A stretch of 64,000 bases of DNA from Corella eumyota. Lineage: Eukaryota > Chordata > Ascidiacea > Phlebobranchia > Corellidae. The translations under genes and the position numbers were made by a program. The notes beneath the pieces are model-generated. The model did no database searches and was not told where the DNA came from. It saw only the letters and a list, made by a program, of their open reading frames with translations. Of the stretch, positions 1 through 10,229 are shown in pieces. Every line of letters begins with the position of its first letter. The stretch's first letter is position 1. The stretch is from positions 11,816,990 through 11,880,989 of the forward strand of contig OY720102.1 in assembly GCA_963082875.1 (NCBI GenBank), in the 5' to 3' direction.

Positions 1-126
1 TAAGCATTCATTTGTTCTCGGAAAATAGTTCTTGGGTCACCAAATCGAAAAATTACGTATCCCTCAGTTAAACAGTCTCCTACTGACTTATGTTTAACTG
101 TTAATCACGGACGTGGTCATCAATTG
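1..126 (-). mobile_element. Internal start of an LTR retrotransposon running off the left edge
   Basis: Reading on the minus strand, this DNA follows directly after the LTR at 127-862, so it would be the primer-binding and leader region of a fossil LTR element whose body lies outside the window. No gag or pol frame is visible in so short a piece. The superfamily cannot be assigned. Confidence 0.5.
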
Positions 127-862
127 TGTAGGTAAGGTTGTTTAGAGTGATTGTTTATTGGGATATATTCCGGTTGGAATTATAACTTTGGTAAAATCCG
201 ACTGTTCTGTATTGTTTAATCTTCTAAGTTAATAAAAGGTTTAACTCCGTTTGCTGTTAAGCAACTAAGTAAAAATGTCTGACTAAGTTCAATAATAAAC
301 AACACATCAAAATAACATTGTACGGCGGCAAGAAATACTCCTCATTAACTCTGGTAATACGTTGGCGAGTCAATACGCAAAAACACAATAGAATAAAGAC
401 TAATTATGGATTGTTACAGAATAAAATATTATTTCTTCAAACTATAAGTCCTCATAACATACACTCCTCCGCTCTACACCTACAACCGTTTGCGCGGCCA
501 CCGCCGCTATCTCTCCGTCACCACTCTCCCTCTCCACACTGTGGAGCTCAAACATACATATAATATATCCGCTAAAAAAAAATACTGTAAAAAAAGGTAA
601 AAGCTTAAAAAAGGAGAAAGGCTACGTCATAGAATGAAAGTAAGTTTAAGTTAATTTAGGTTGACTAGTTCAGAAATGTGTTTGCGTGCGACGAAAATCG
701 ATGCAAGCAGATAATGACCGCGTCGGTATGTCCGGTCGAGCACGACTTAAGCCTGACCAACAAATAAGCCTTTTGGGCAATTATTCTCTGTCTATGACGC
801 GTTAAGAACCATTTTGATATAAACATGGTTCTATGCTAGAATAATATCCAAATTATCCTACA
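127..862 (-). mobile_element. LTR of a retrotransposon (fossil), minus orientation
   Basis: The block begins TGTAGG and ends CCTACA when read on the minus strand, the TG...CA ends expected of an LTR. It aligns along its length, in inverted orientation, with the block at 12468-13158. The bases beside it (attg on the left, atgt on the right) are not a target duplication. So I read it as the 5' LTR of an element continuing leftwards out of the window, not a solo LTR. The two copies differ at many positions, so the family is not very young. What can be seen is an LTR only. Confidence 0.75.
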
Positions 863-884
863 ATGTGAGGAAACAACTTTCATG

Positions 885-2030
885 TCATTTTCTAGTGCTA
901 CAAAAAAAACAACAGGAGCTGTTATGTTGTTCTATCTCCCTTGCTAGCTCGCACACGATATCGTCGCTGATTTTTGTGGTCAGCTTCAGCTTTTTGGCTG
1001 GCGGTGTAATTTTGGCATCGGTTGTCCACTCAGCCTCTATAAATCGGCGCTTGATTGGCGCTAGGTCTCCCATACCGGCAAGTCGTTTGATTGGAGACGC
1101 CACATTTGTGGTGACGAAGGCACACGTCGCGGAGTTGTCCTGGCGATCTCCGTGTACCTTCGCCGACCACGCATTGTGGTACATGAATTTGACCGCCGAT
1201 GTGAGCTGGTCGTTGTTGAAGAACGATGCCCCTGCGTCATCGACCTTCATCATTTTGTGTTTCAGACGCAAGGACATCTGGCCCACACCGGCGGAATCAT
1301 TGGTAAGCGTTGAGGCATATTCTGTGGGGAAGAGTAACGCGCCAAGCAGCGTCTTCCCCTTACCGGCTGCTCCATGCAACATAAAATGTTGAGAAAGCCT
1401 TATGCCGTCCTCATTGGGGTCGCGTATCTCAAGCGCGGCCCCAGTGAGTCCCACCTTAAGGTCGAAACCTGTAAGGTGGTAGCCATTGGTCTTTATGTTG
1501 GTTGCATTCTCGAGGATGTTATTACACATATCTGCTCCCTGTCTCGCGGTCCAAGGAGTAGATTGCGTCTTGATCTTCTCAAAAGCACGATTCATTTTGC
1601 TCTTCTCCTTTACCCATTCAACCATGCCGTACGCCCTCTTGACAAATGTCTCCGGGAAGGTAAAATCTTCCCGGAACAATGCCTGTTTGAAGGCGTTAAC
1701 GGCTGGCTTGGTGTCGAAACGCTCGGCCACTTTCTTGACGGTATGTTCGTAGGATCTCATCCCTTTTGACTTATTGTCATTGCTTAGCTCTTTCTTTAAG
1801 ATGTCGGGCATCGACTCTGGCCTGGCTTTATACATGTACTTGATCCAGTTCTGCAGTTGTTTGACTGGACCAAGCCATGAGACCACGAGACCAAGTGACC
1901 GAAGGGTGTCGGCCACGGTCTTCTTGCGGATCGCCGGTGTAAGCCCCTCGGCTTTCTTCCGCCAGAGCCCCCGGCGGAACCTCCCTCCTCTGGCCCGACC
2001 ACAACCAAAATCCTTTCTGTATTAGTCTTT
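885..2030 (-). pseudogene. Rep-like (HUH + SF3 helicase) viral fossil, copy A
   Basis: A minus-strand stretch closely related to the whole frame at 2399-4060. It keeps the YMYK motif of the HUH nuclease, the Walker A loop GAAGKGKT, the Walker B KVDDAG and motif C, in the order expected of CRESS-DNA-type Rep proteins. The N-terminal part with HUH motifs I and II is not recognisable. It is a broken fossil with few breaks. Its C-terminal end lies only about 20 bp from the LTR at 127-862, so that insertion may have cut it. Confidence 0.75.
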
Positions 2031-2064
2031 TCTCTAATTTTAAACTCTTCAATTGTCATTCCCG

Positions 2065-2292
2065 TTAAAGCGGATTGTCTGCATTCCAATTAAACACAAA
2101 TATTCCCCAAAATTTCGCGAAGTAGTTTTTGTGGTAGGGAACCAACTGGTTTACAATGAAATTCTTTGTAGTACTTGTTTCATATTCCATTATTGCAGTC
2201 ATTGGGGCTTCAACAAATTTCAATTTTTTTCTGTTATGTTGTTTTAATAAGTTTTCCCTCATAATTTTTTTTGTTTTTACCGTATAAGCCAT
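2065..2292 (-). CDS. Small hypothetical ORF between Rep copies
   Basis: A 75-codon minus-strand frame between the 3' end of Rep copy B and the 5' end of copy A. I recognise no domain. The protein is basic at its N-terminus and rich in aromatic residues towards the end. It might be a remnant of another gene of the same virus-like element, or a chance frame. The rest of 2031-2398 shows nothing else. Confidence 0.2.
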   Translation of the reverse strand: MAYTVKTKKIMRENLLKQHNRKKLKFVEAPMTAIMEYETSTTKNFIVNQLVPYHKNYFAKFWGIFVFNWNADNPL

Positions 2293-2398
2293 TCCCTGAT
2301 TTTTTCGGATAATCGGCTAGACTTTTCCAGTTTTCCTTTCCAAATATCGAGTTTATGATCATGCTATATAATAGCAAGTCTTTTTTTCTCTGTTTTCT

Positions 2399-4060
2399 TC
2401 ATAAGGCGGCGGTTGTCCCGTCGGGTACATCGAAGCCAATCGAGGATGGGATCACCCAATCCTTTATATCTTCGTCGTCTAAGAAGCAGAGACACTGCGC
2501 ATCCGTCGCTGGGCACTTGGTACAATGTTCTTGCAAAACTTGGCCGGCTGGCTTCAGTTTTTCTGCGACGGAAATAGTGGTGCCAGTGTCAGTCGAGATT
2601 TTGACTTTTTTCCCGATGAACTCTACCTCTTCCTCGGATGAGCTTTCCTCGTATATTAGCCGCTTTCTTTTGGGGCTTAATGGTTTTGTAGGCTCGTTCT
2701 CTGTTTCTTCATCATTACTAGTTGTTTCTAGGCTTTTATTGAAAGCCATGACGTAGTCTGCGATTTCTGTTAGATTTGCCGATATGCGTTCTTGGTTTTC
2801 AAGTTGATTTTCGACTTCTTTTGCCAGTTCGCAGACTACGTCATCACTTATTTTCGTTGACAGCTTATATTTTTTTGTAGGCGGCTCTAGGATTGCTTCC
2901 TGCCCCCACTCGGCTTCGGTGAACCTCCTTTTGATTGGTCCAATGTCGCCCATGCCGGCCAAGCGTTCCACGGGGTTCTTGCAGTTTGTAGTGATAAACG
3001 CGCAAGTTGCCGCGTTATCTTGGCGGTCCCCGTGGACCTTGGCCGACCACGAATTATGGTACATGAACTTCACTGCCGAGGTGAGTTGATCGTTATTGAA
3101 AAACGATCCGCCGGCGTCGTCTATCTTGATCATTTTGTGCTTCAGCCGAAGCGACATCTGACCAACGCCGGCGGAATCGTTTGTTAGTGTGCTCGCGTAC
3201 TCGGTGGGAAACAGGATGGCGCCAATCATGGTTTTTCCTTTGCCAGCGGCTCCATGGAGCATGAAGTGCTGGCTGAGCCTAATCCCATCCTCGTTGGGGG
3301 CGCGAATCTCTAACGCGGCCCCAACTAGAGACAGTTTCAGCTCAAAATTGCTTAACTTTTCACCGTTGTTTTTGATATTTTTTGCTTGGTTGATTACATT
3401 GTTGATTATGGCGGTTGCATCCTTGGTTGTCCAATTTGTGGCTTTATTTTTCATCCCGGCAAAAGCTTTTCCCATTTTTGATTTAGATGATCCCCACGTG
3501 ACCATGCCATAAGCCCTCTTCACGAAGGTCTCCGGAAATGTGAAATCCTCCGCAAAGAGGGCTTGTTTGAAGGCGATGATGGCCGGCTTTGATTCGAATT
3601 TGCTGGCTACTCGCTTGGCTGTGGTCTCGTAGGATTTTAGGCCCTTTCCTTTGTTGTTATTTGATAGCTCTTTTGATAGGATGTCTGGCATCGCTTGAGG
3701 ATTGGATTTATACATGTATTTAATCCAATCCTCAAGCGTCTTGACGGGTCCACTGAACGTTATGAACATCCCAAGTGACCTTAGAAGTTCCACTACCGTC
3801 TTCTTGCGGATTGCCGGTGTGAGGCCCTCTTGCTTCTTCCTCCAGAGTATGCCATGGTTGTGGGGCCTCACACTGGCAGCTCCCCCCTCCTTCGGTCCCA
3901 CCACCACATAGGCGGTCGGCGTCTGAAACACGCCTTCCGAGCCATTGTCCACCGTAAAGCACCACTTTCTGGCTCGGAAGGCAGTGTCGGTTGTCATGTT
4001 GGCGCCGTGATGCCCATAGTTCAAGGCACTCATAGAATTGGATTTGCTTGTTGAACTCAT
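2399..4060 (-). CDS. Rep-like protein, HUH endonuclease + SF3 helicase, whole frame (viral fossil)
   Basis: A 553-codon open frame. HUH motif I is WCFTVDN (33-39), motif II PHNHGIL (H67, H69), motif III YMYK (115-118, candidate nicking Tyr). The SF3 helicase has Walker A GAAGKGKT (270-277), Walker B IKIDDAG (311-317), motif C ITTN (356-359) and a basic KRR (377-379) where the arginine finger is expected. The C-terminal 170 residues hold a charged stretch and a Cys cluster. Known Reps with this order nick and unwind an origin for rolling-circle replication. The layout best matches CRESS-DNA-type Reps; parvovirus NS1 is less likely because motif I and Walker B are CRESS-like. The frame looks whole, unlike its three relatives here. 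It starts at the only ATG before motif I, about 70 nt after a TATA box. Confidence 0.8.
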   Translation of the reverse strand: MSSTSKSNSMSALNYGHHGANMTTDTAFRARKWCFTVDNGSEGVFQTPTAYVVVGPKEGGAASVRPHNHGILWRKKQEGLTPAIRKKTVVELLRSLGMFITFSGPVKTLEDWIKYMYKSNPQAMPDILSKELSNNNKGKGLKSYETTAKRVASKFESKPAIIAFKQALFAEDFTFPETFVKRAYGMVTWGSSKSKMGKAFAGMKNKATNWTTKDATAIINNVINQAKNIKNNGEKLSNFELKLSLVGAALEIRAPNEDGIRLSQHFMLHGAAGKGKTMIGAILFPTEYASTLTNDSAGVGQMSLRLKHKMIKIDDAGGSFFNNDQLTSAVKFMYHNSWSAKVHGDRQDNAATCAFITTNCKNPVERLAGMGDIGPIKRRFTEAEWGQEAILEPPTKKYKLSTKISDDVVCELAKEVENQLENQERISANLTEIADYVMAFNKSLETTSNDEETENEPTKPLSPKRKRLIYEESSSEEEVEFIGKKVKISTDTGTTISVAEKLKPAGQVLQEHCTKCPATDAQCLCFLDDEDIKDWVIPSSIGFDVPDGTTAAL

Positions 4061-4127
4061 CTTCTCTTTTTGTCTTTGTCGGATCTCTTTTCCATAAATT
4101 GTTGATAATAAGTGAGATTGTGGCTGC

Positions 4128-4136
4128 CTTTATATG
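4128..4136 (-). promoter_or_regulatory. TATA-like box upstream of Rep copy B
   Basis: On the minus strand the sequence reads CATATAAAG, about 70 nt before the ATG at 4060. The position suits a core promoter. This is an inference from sequence alone. Confidence 0.4.
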
Positions 4137-4264
4137 CGATACCGCCATTCCCCTTTTTCTCATCGAACTAATTTAGAATCTATTCTCATTGGTTTATAAA
4201 CACACCTCTTTTTTTCTTTTTATTGGTTAATAACGATAAATGACGAACCACAACGAAACACTGG

Positions 4265-4305
4265 CTTGGCGCGCAAAAAAATTAACAAAAAAAAAGGGCG
4301 CCAAG
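4265..4305. other. GC-rich stem-loop upstream of Rep, candidate replication origin
   Basis: Arms CTTGGCGC (4265-4272) and GCGCCAAG (4298-4305) pair perfectly over 8 bp around a 25-nt A-rich loop. It lies about 205 bp upstream of the Rep start, between that gene and the end of another minus-strand frame. Rolling-circle Reps nick at such hairpins. The loop does not carry the classic circovirus nonamer, and GGCGC could instead be an E2F-like promoter site. Confidence 0.4.
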
Positions 4306-4316
4306 TCAAAATTTAT

Positions 4317-4590
4317 CTATGTCTTGCAAATTCGAGTTCTACTGTTGTTATGTATGGGATTGACATAACGTTGTCATTTTTGGTTGATATTGCTGTATAT
4401 TTTGCAGCTTGGAGATCTTTCTTGATTGTATCCGTGTAGACATGCATTTGCGTTAGCATAGCTTTGCATATTGGATTCGTAAGGGTTGACACGTCATACC
4501 ACGGCGTTGTATCCATAGGTTGTACCGTTACATTGTCGGTGTAACCGGTTGATGCATCATTGATCCCAGTTGTATGTGAGTCTTTTTGTA
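4317..4590 (-). pseudogene. C-terminal part of an unknown protein next to the Rep hairpin (viral fossil)
   Basis: An open minus-strand stretch of about 90 codons ending just beyond the hairpin at 4265-4305. It is rich in Thr, Val and Tyr and contains STGYTDNVTVQP and MDTTPWYDVSTLTNP, a make-up often seen in capsid-type beta proteins. I recognise no family. The frame is lost where Rep copy C begins, near 4597. The order (this frame, hairpin, Rep) would suit a one-directional Cap-origin-Rep genome, but that is inference. Confidence 0.35.
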
Positions 4591-4596
4591 TGACTC

Positions 4597-5585
4597 AAAG
4601 GAAAAGAGAATGCGTTCCTACGAGACGAGACCACGGCAAGAAAGGTGGCAGCTACGTTCGATTCCAAGCCAGCGGTAAACGCATTTAAACAGGCTCTGTT
4701 CAGGGAGGACTTCACCTTCCCCGAGACGTTCGTCAAACGAGCGTACGGAATGATGGACTGGGGGAAGGGGAAGTCCAAAATGAACAGAGCCTTTGGAAAG
4801 ATGACGGCAACATCCAAACCCTGGACCACTGAAGGAGGTGCCGCTATGGTCAATGAAATAATCAGCCAAGCAAAAAACATCAAACACGACGGGTACAAAC
4901 TAACCAACTTCGATCTGAAGGTGGGCCTCGTTGGGGCAGCCCTTGAAATCCGGGACCCCAACGAGGACGGCATCCGTCTATCGCAACACTTCATGTTACA
5001 CGGTGCCGCAGGCAAAGGCAAACAATGTTGGGAGCAATCCTGTACCCCACGGAGTACGCTTCCGCCTTAACAAACGACAGCGCTGGAGTTGATCAGATGT
5101 CCCTGCGTCTAAAGCATAAAATGATCAAAATCGATGACGCAGGGGCATCATTTTTCAATAATGATCGACTTACCAGGGCTGTCAAGTTTATGTACCACAA
5201 CGCGTGGTCAGCGAAAATCCATGGGAACAGGCAGGACAACAGTGCCACGGTAGCCTTTATCACAACGAACGTAAGAGAGTCGGTGAAACGCCTTGCCGGG
5301 ATGGGCGATCTCGGGCCAATCAAGAGGCGTTTCAGTGGGGCAGAGAGGCTAAAATCAATGTGCCTGCCAAAAAACCTAAATAATCCACAAAAACGAGTGA
5401 CGACATCGTCTGCAAACTAGCCAATGAGATCGAACAACAACTAGAGAAAGAGGAGCCATTGGCTGCTTCACTAACCGAAGTAGCCGACTATATCCTCGAA
5501 TTTAATAAAAGCCTCAAATATCAAAGTGATAGCGAGAGCGAGGAGGACATACCTAGCGAAAGAGGCCAATCCCACCACACGATTT
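4597..5585 (+). pseudogene. Rep-like viral fossil, copy C
   Basis: A plus-strand relative of Rep copy B. It starts inside the region between the nuclease and helicase domains and runs through the SF3 helicase (HGAAGKGK, KIDDAGASFF, FITTN, IKRRF) to the acidic C-terminal tail. The HUH nuclease is absent, so the copy is 5'-truncated; it is broken, with a small number of breaks. It lies head-to-head with copy B, so the two were not produced by simple tandem duplication. Nothing further is seen to 6083. Confidence 0.75.
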
Positions 5586-6083
5586 CGACTCCGAAGACGA
5601 ACTTATAGAGTTCATATCAAAAAAGAGCAAGCCCGACACAGAGCACAAGTAATACACAAACAACACCTAATGATGTTCGTAATGGTAATGTTGTTAATAC
5701 CAGACCTCTTAGATCTCATAAAACACCCCGATATTTGAACGATTATGTGAGATATTAATTGTATTATTATATGTTATTGTTATGTATATAAAAATGTACT
5801 ACGATTTCGTACATTTGTTTCTTTATTAATTTCATTCTAATTGTCAAAACGTATGACTTAATTCTTAAACTGATATTGGCTAAGTTTAGTGTACTGTATA
5901 TAAAACATGTAATATTTGATTTTGATACGTTTCCTGTGATGCAAAGTAGAAGCCGAAGATTCTCACGAATCGTACTTCATGACTTTTCGTCTGACAACAG
6001 CGTCTCACCAATTATAACATCCCGGTTGATTTGGTATTTCTGGTTGATTTGGTATGTGTTTCGGCTGATCTGGTAGATAGTTT

Positions 6084-6245
6084 ATGGAATTACAACGCGA
6101 GGTTTGCGCCATTTGCATGGTTAAAAAACCAGGAGAAGTGGTAGTAGTTCCATGTGGGCATGCAATGTTTTGCGGTAGTTACCTGCAAAAAGACCTGGAA
6201 ATTTGTCGTTCTCCCATTAAAATTGTCATTAGATTGTATAAATAA
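6084..6245 (+). pseudogene. RING-finger fragment, IAP-like
   Basis: A 53-codon frame. It reads EVCAICMVKKPGEVVVVPCGHAM followed by FCGSY and EICRSPI (shown in pieces), the spacing of an IAP-type C-terminal RING: C-x2-C, then VVxVPCGHxxxC, then C-R-x-P-I. Intact RINGs bind two zinc ions and recruit E2 enzymes for ubiquitin transfer. Here the second CxxC lacks one Cys (CGSY) and the usual CPxCR has lost residues, so it is unlikely to fold. No BIR domain is visible upstream. It could be a host IAP relic or a gene picked up by a virus-like element; the Rep copies lie 500 bp away. Confidence 0.55.
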
Positions 6246-6469
6246 ATTAACCTAAAAGAATGCCAGATAACCTAATTTAACATAAAACAGGTAAAAAAAT
6301 CGTTTTAAATACATTAAAATGAATAGTACTGTGTTATTAAAATTTGTCGTGTTGTTTTTTGTTGTTATGTTTATTTTTAATAAAACATTTAATCCTAATT
6401 GGATAAATTATCAGAGTAGACTACAGGTCTTATTAGACTATATTTTCGCTTCAATTCATTGGGGAATTT

Positions 6470-6650
6470 TTTCATTCTTTGGTTCTTCTATTTTCCGTTT
6501 TTCCATTTTGCAATTCTTTCATTATCCGGTTCTTTTATTTAACGGTCCTTCTATTTTCCGGTTCCCTTGTTTTCCATTCTTCCATTTTCCGGTTCTTCTA
6601 ATTTCCGTTCTTTTATTTTCCGGTTCTTCCGTTCTTCCATTTTTAGGCGA
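6470..6650. repeat. TTCCGGTTCTT minisatellite
   Basis: Short, imperfect units of the type TTTTCCGGTTCTTCTA repeat about ten times. The plus strand is pyrimidine-rich. The open frame over it is a by-product of the repeat and is not called as a gene. Confidence 0.7.
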
Positions 6651-6774
6651 CCCCCTATGTTTACACCTTATCTCTATTACGTGACTTGTTAGTTTAATTG
6701 TGTTAAAATGCATTGTATCTTGGTATTTGTTATGCGAATTTGTTGACGATTAAATGTAACTTTTTCGCAATGAA

Positions 6775-6910
6775 AAACACCACAGGAGGTCGTCAGTTTA
6801 ACTTCCGACTGCTCTTACGCTGTGGCGCCCTTGAGGAAGGCGCTGTAATTTCCTATGGACCCAGCACTTAATCAGCAGCATAATTATCGGGCAAATATAA
6901 TAGGTAGCGC
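6775..6910 (+). mobile_element. SINE core fragment
   Basis: The stretch CCCTTGAGGAAGGCGCTGT, followed by AGCACTTAATCAGCAGC and AATTATCGGGCAA, aligns with the middle of the tRNA-headed SINE at 53703-53995 (read on its minus strand). The TTGAG-AAGGC box resembles conserved cores in many animal SINEs. No tRNA head is recognisable here. From 6911 to about 7840 I see only AT-rich DNA. Confidence 0.5.
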
Positions 6911-7839
6911 ATTTTACCTTACCAAATCGGCAATAAAGAAATATACCCAAAACAACTATAAAATTTTAGTACGGCTTTCATACAAAAGACAGCAGACAAA
7001 ACGTTACATACCTATGCAGTTATCACTACTTGATTATAATTTACTTATAAAGCATTACACACATTTGTATCTCTCATTTGCCGGTCCTACAAAAAAATGT
7101 CTGCTACGCTTAAATAATGACTAAATAATTCGCTGTTAAAATAATTAAAGGAAGTATTAATTAGCCTGTTTCCTTGTCCAAAAATGGCAACAACTTTTAG
7201 TTCAAAGCCCACTCTGTTTCATGGCCATTTAGCACATTGGGCTTTGTATTAAAATGTTTGTCTTGTTTGTTTGTCGGGCTTAAAATTGTTATTGGTGTTA
7301 TTACAAAACATCTTATTGCCAGTTTTAGTACAATTATTATTCATAACTAACTAACTCAATGTGGCTTTTTTAATGCAAAACAATCTGTTTTTATATTGTT
7401 TTTTTTGCATGAAAACATAAATTATGAGTAAGGATATTGTCATGTAGGAATTTATAGTTTTTAAATAAATAGTGTATAGAAAATCAAATTAACAAGTTGC
7501 CAATTTTATATATTAGCTTTATTTAAACAGCTTTTTGTTCCAAGTTGTTTTCTTTCTATTTTTGCTTAACTACTTGTACCATTTAACACACCACTTTCAA
7601 TTGTGTTTGAACAAATTTAATAATGCTTTGATTATTTAGCAGTCTTGTAAAAATTAAACAGGTTAACTGCCGTTTTAAAATTTATTAACCCGTATTAGTT
7701 TCATTCAAAGGTTTATTAATCTACTAACTTAGTTGTTTAATTAATGTAAGATCACTGATAACTCTTGCTAATGACAGATTATATTAAAACAACGAACAAA
7801 CGTGAAAAACGCTTAATAAACTACATGATATATCTTACT

Positions 7840-8012
7840 TCATACATTTACAATAAAAGTTACATTACACTATAAAAGGGCGTTAAACTTGTTCCTCAAT
7901 ACAATATTGATACAACTAACATTACGCGATAATTGTGTCATAATATTATGTCAAGACCGCGGGTGGACGCTCGGGTCTATATACTAAGCAACCTAGATCA
8001 GTAATTATTCTA
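7840..8012 (-). repeat. 3' tail of the minus-strand LINE
   Basis: Directly after the LINE stop codon (8013-8015). It aligns with 30345-30535 in the same orientation, including the shared block CACTATAAAAGGGCGTTAAA. It is probably the 3' untranslated region shared by members of one LINE family. Confidence 0.55.
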
Positions 8013-9010
8013 CTACATCTCAAGTATCTTAGATACCAACTTTTTTTTGAAAAATATTGGTTTAGCAACATTATTATGGGGTGGAAACGATATTTTTAAC
8101 AGTTGTGCTATTGTTAGTAAGTTACGTAGTGAAATCTTTTGTCGTTATGGTTATAATTTAGGTTTAAACGCACAACATTTGCAATTGTTTGCAGGTTTCC
8201 CCGCGCGCATTCTACGTTTTTCCATTGTTCTTTTAAGTTCTCATCAAAAATGTCTTGTAGCCCATCGTGTATTTAAGGCTACGATGAAACTCTCTTTTTC
8301 AATCATTTTAAGTCCACCTCCTTTATAATAAAGATGTAGCATTTTACGCTTTACACGGTCCCAAATAAAAACAAATAATTTTCTCTTTAACTTTGTGAAA
8401 AAAGCCTTTGGTGGCACGCTAAGTTTATATATATATTAACGTAGGGACCAGGCCTTTGACTATTTTCGTTTTACCAAAATAAAAGTCATGCCCGAGAGGA
8501 CCAGATTTGAAGCATGTTTAAAGTTTAAGTTGAAAAATTGTTGTCACCAACTTTGTTGAAAGTAGGTATACAAATTCCCAAATACGTAATATAATGCGAC
8601 GGCCATTAAATGCCAGCGGTGGCGAAGGAATGATCTTGAGTATTTTTACTGGCGCCAAAATTGAAAGCTTGGCAATTTTTCATGTTTATCTTACATCTGG
8701 AGATATCCCCGAAGAGGTTTACGTATTTAAATACTACAGTAAATTAACCCAAATTCCCGTTAAGAAACACAAGGGTGTCGGCAGCTAGAATAGTGATACT
8801 TTGAGTCTTAGTTTATTTTAATACCTTGAATAGATTTATTGAATCGTATTGCCGCTGCAAGACTTTCTATGCAGCAAACAAACAAAGTTGGCGATAACGA
8901 ATCGCTTTGGCGCACCCCCTTCTGGATAAAAAATCGTTATTAATGATAGAACATTTAGGCCATCGATAAAAAATTTTAACATTGAATATAGGCCTCTTAT
9001 TCTAGCCTAA
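8013..9010 (-). pseudogene. LINE reverse transcriptase, L1-like, decayed
   Basis: Minus-strand pieces in more than one frame give the RT signature in the right order: KGVRQSDSLSPTLF (about 8870-8920), then LAADTLVFLNG where YADD is expected (about 8760), ITYLGI (about 8570), KTKIVKGLVPTLIYI (about 8440), and the C-terminal FIWDRVKRKM and YYKGGGLKMIEKESF (about 8290-8370). It ends KKKLVSKILEM before a stop at 8013. The order and the FIW..GGL block match L1/Tx1-type ORF2. Several frame changes and the altered YADD make it non-functional, and the endonuclease half is missing here. Plus-strand frames at 8047-8328 and 8594-8788 are shadows. Confidence 0.85.
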
Positions 9011-10225
9011 CTCTCCAGTATAAACCCATTTTTTTTCACGAAAGATTGTATGGAAAATGTAGATTATAAAATATTATCCAAAAAAAATGTGTTTGTTGTT
9101 TTTCGTCATGTAAGAAGCAATTATAATAATACTCATTGTTTTAACTTTAATTTTTTGTTATACGTTTTACCTTAAGGTAAAGTAATAAAAACCTCTGTAT
9201 GCACAACGAAATATTTTATTCTTTTTATTTCTAAATAAGGCAAGCAAGTTTAATGTTTGATTTTTTAAATATTTTGTTTTACTGATATTTGTAAATTACT
9301 TTTTATTTCAGTATATAATGGATTACTTAATAACAAATGCATATTAAAACTTGATTAAATATGTAAAAAGTTAAATGTAATTCATTTCTTTGTACAATAA
9401 TATGAATTGTTGGTAAATGCCTTTAGTGTATCCTGTATTGTAACTCGATTAGTTGCACTCTATAATTTGTGTGATCCTAGCTGTAATGTAAAGCAATTGA
9501 TTAATTAAACAAATTAAAGATGGCGAGTTAAAATTGGTTTCATCTTAGGTCTAGTACAAACGATTGCTATTGTATATTGCTAGATAAAATAAAAGTGATA
9601 AAATTTCAATGTAATAGATAAAGAAGCGGAATATAAAAATAAATGCCTTTGGTTTAGAGAGATTTTATCTTTTTATAATAAAGTGGTTTACTACGTTTAT
9701 GTTTTATGACTGATTCAAATATGTTAGTAATATATTTAAAAGAGGTTATTAAACAAGCATGCCCAGACACTACTTATCATTACATAGGTTATAAATTCCA
9801 TTATTAAATCGTTACTTTTAATAATATATTTTAAGAACTAATTACATATCTTATCAAAATTATAAATGTTAATATTATTTTTTAAAAACTACAGCATAAT
9901 AATGTTAATATTAAATCAGAGGTAAAAAATAAATTTACAAGTAAATAATTAACAAAACAAGTAAATAATTAAGGCAACTGATTCAAAAACAAATATGAAT
10001 AAAAACACTTTTAACAATCAACATCGGTACGATTACAAAGAACTTTATTGGTTGTAATACTGGTTTGTTTAAAGCTAGCAAGTAAAAAAAGAGTTACCAA
10101 ATAAACAAAATAAAGTTTAGCATTGTTACCAAAGAAATAGTTAAATATAAGAAATAGCTTTTCTAATAATGTTTCGTATATCGTTTACTATGTGATAATA
10201 AAGCTTTACAATAGGAATTGGAACA
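9011..10225. other. AT-rich DNA without recognisable genes
   Basis: No long frame, RNA gene or repeat that I can name. The only internal structure seen is a local direct repeat of AAGTAAATAATTAA near 9940-9970. Confidence 0.5.
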
Positions 10226-10229
10226 TTTG

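Noticed and set aside
865-1769. Plus-strand frames of up to 175 codons opposite the Rep gene
   Set aside because: They have no recognisable motif and mirror the GC-richer Rep coding DNA.
2399-4060. Parvovirus NS1 as the identity of the Rep
   Set aside because: Motif I (WCFTVDN), the YxxK spacing and the IDDAG Walker B fit CRESS-type Reps better; not fully excluded.
6319-6684. A 121-codon frame rich in Phe and Leu
   Set aside because: It is produced by the TTCCGGTTCTT minisatellite.
8047-8788. Plus-strand frames of 93 and 64 codons as genes
   Set aside because: They are the reverse of a LINE reverse transcriptase that reads clearly on the minus strand.
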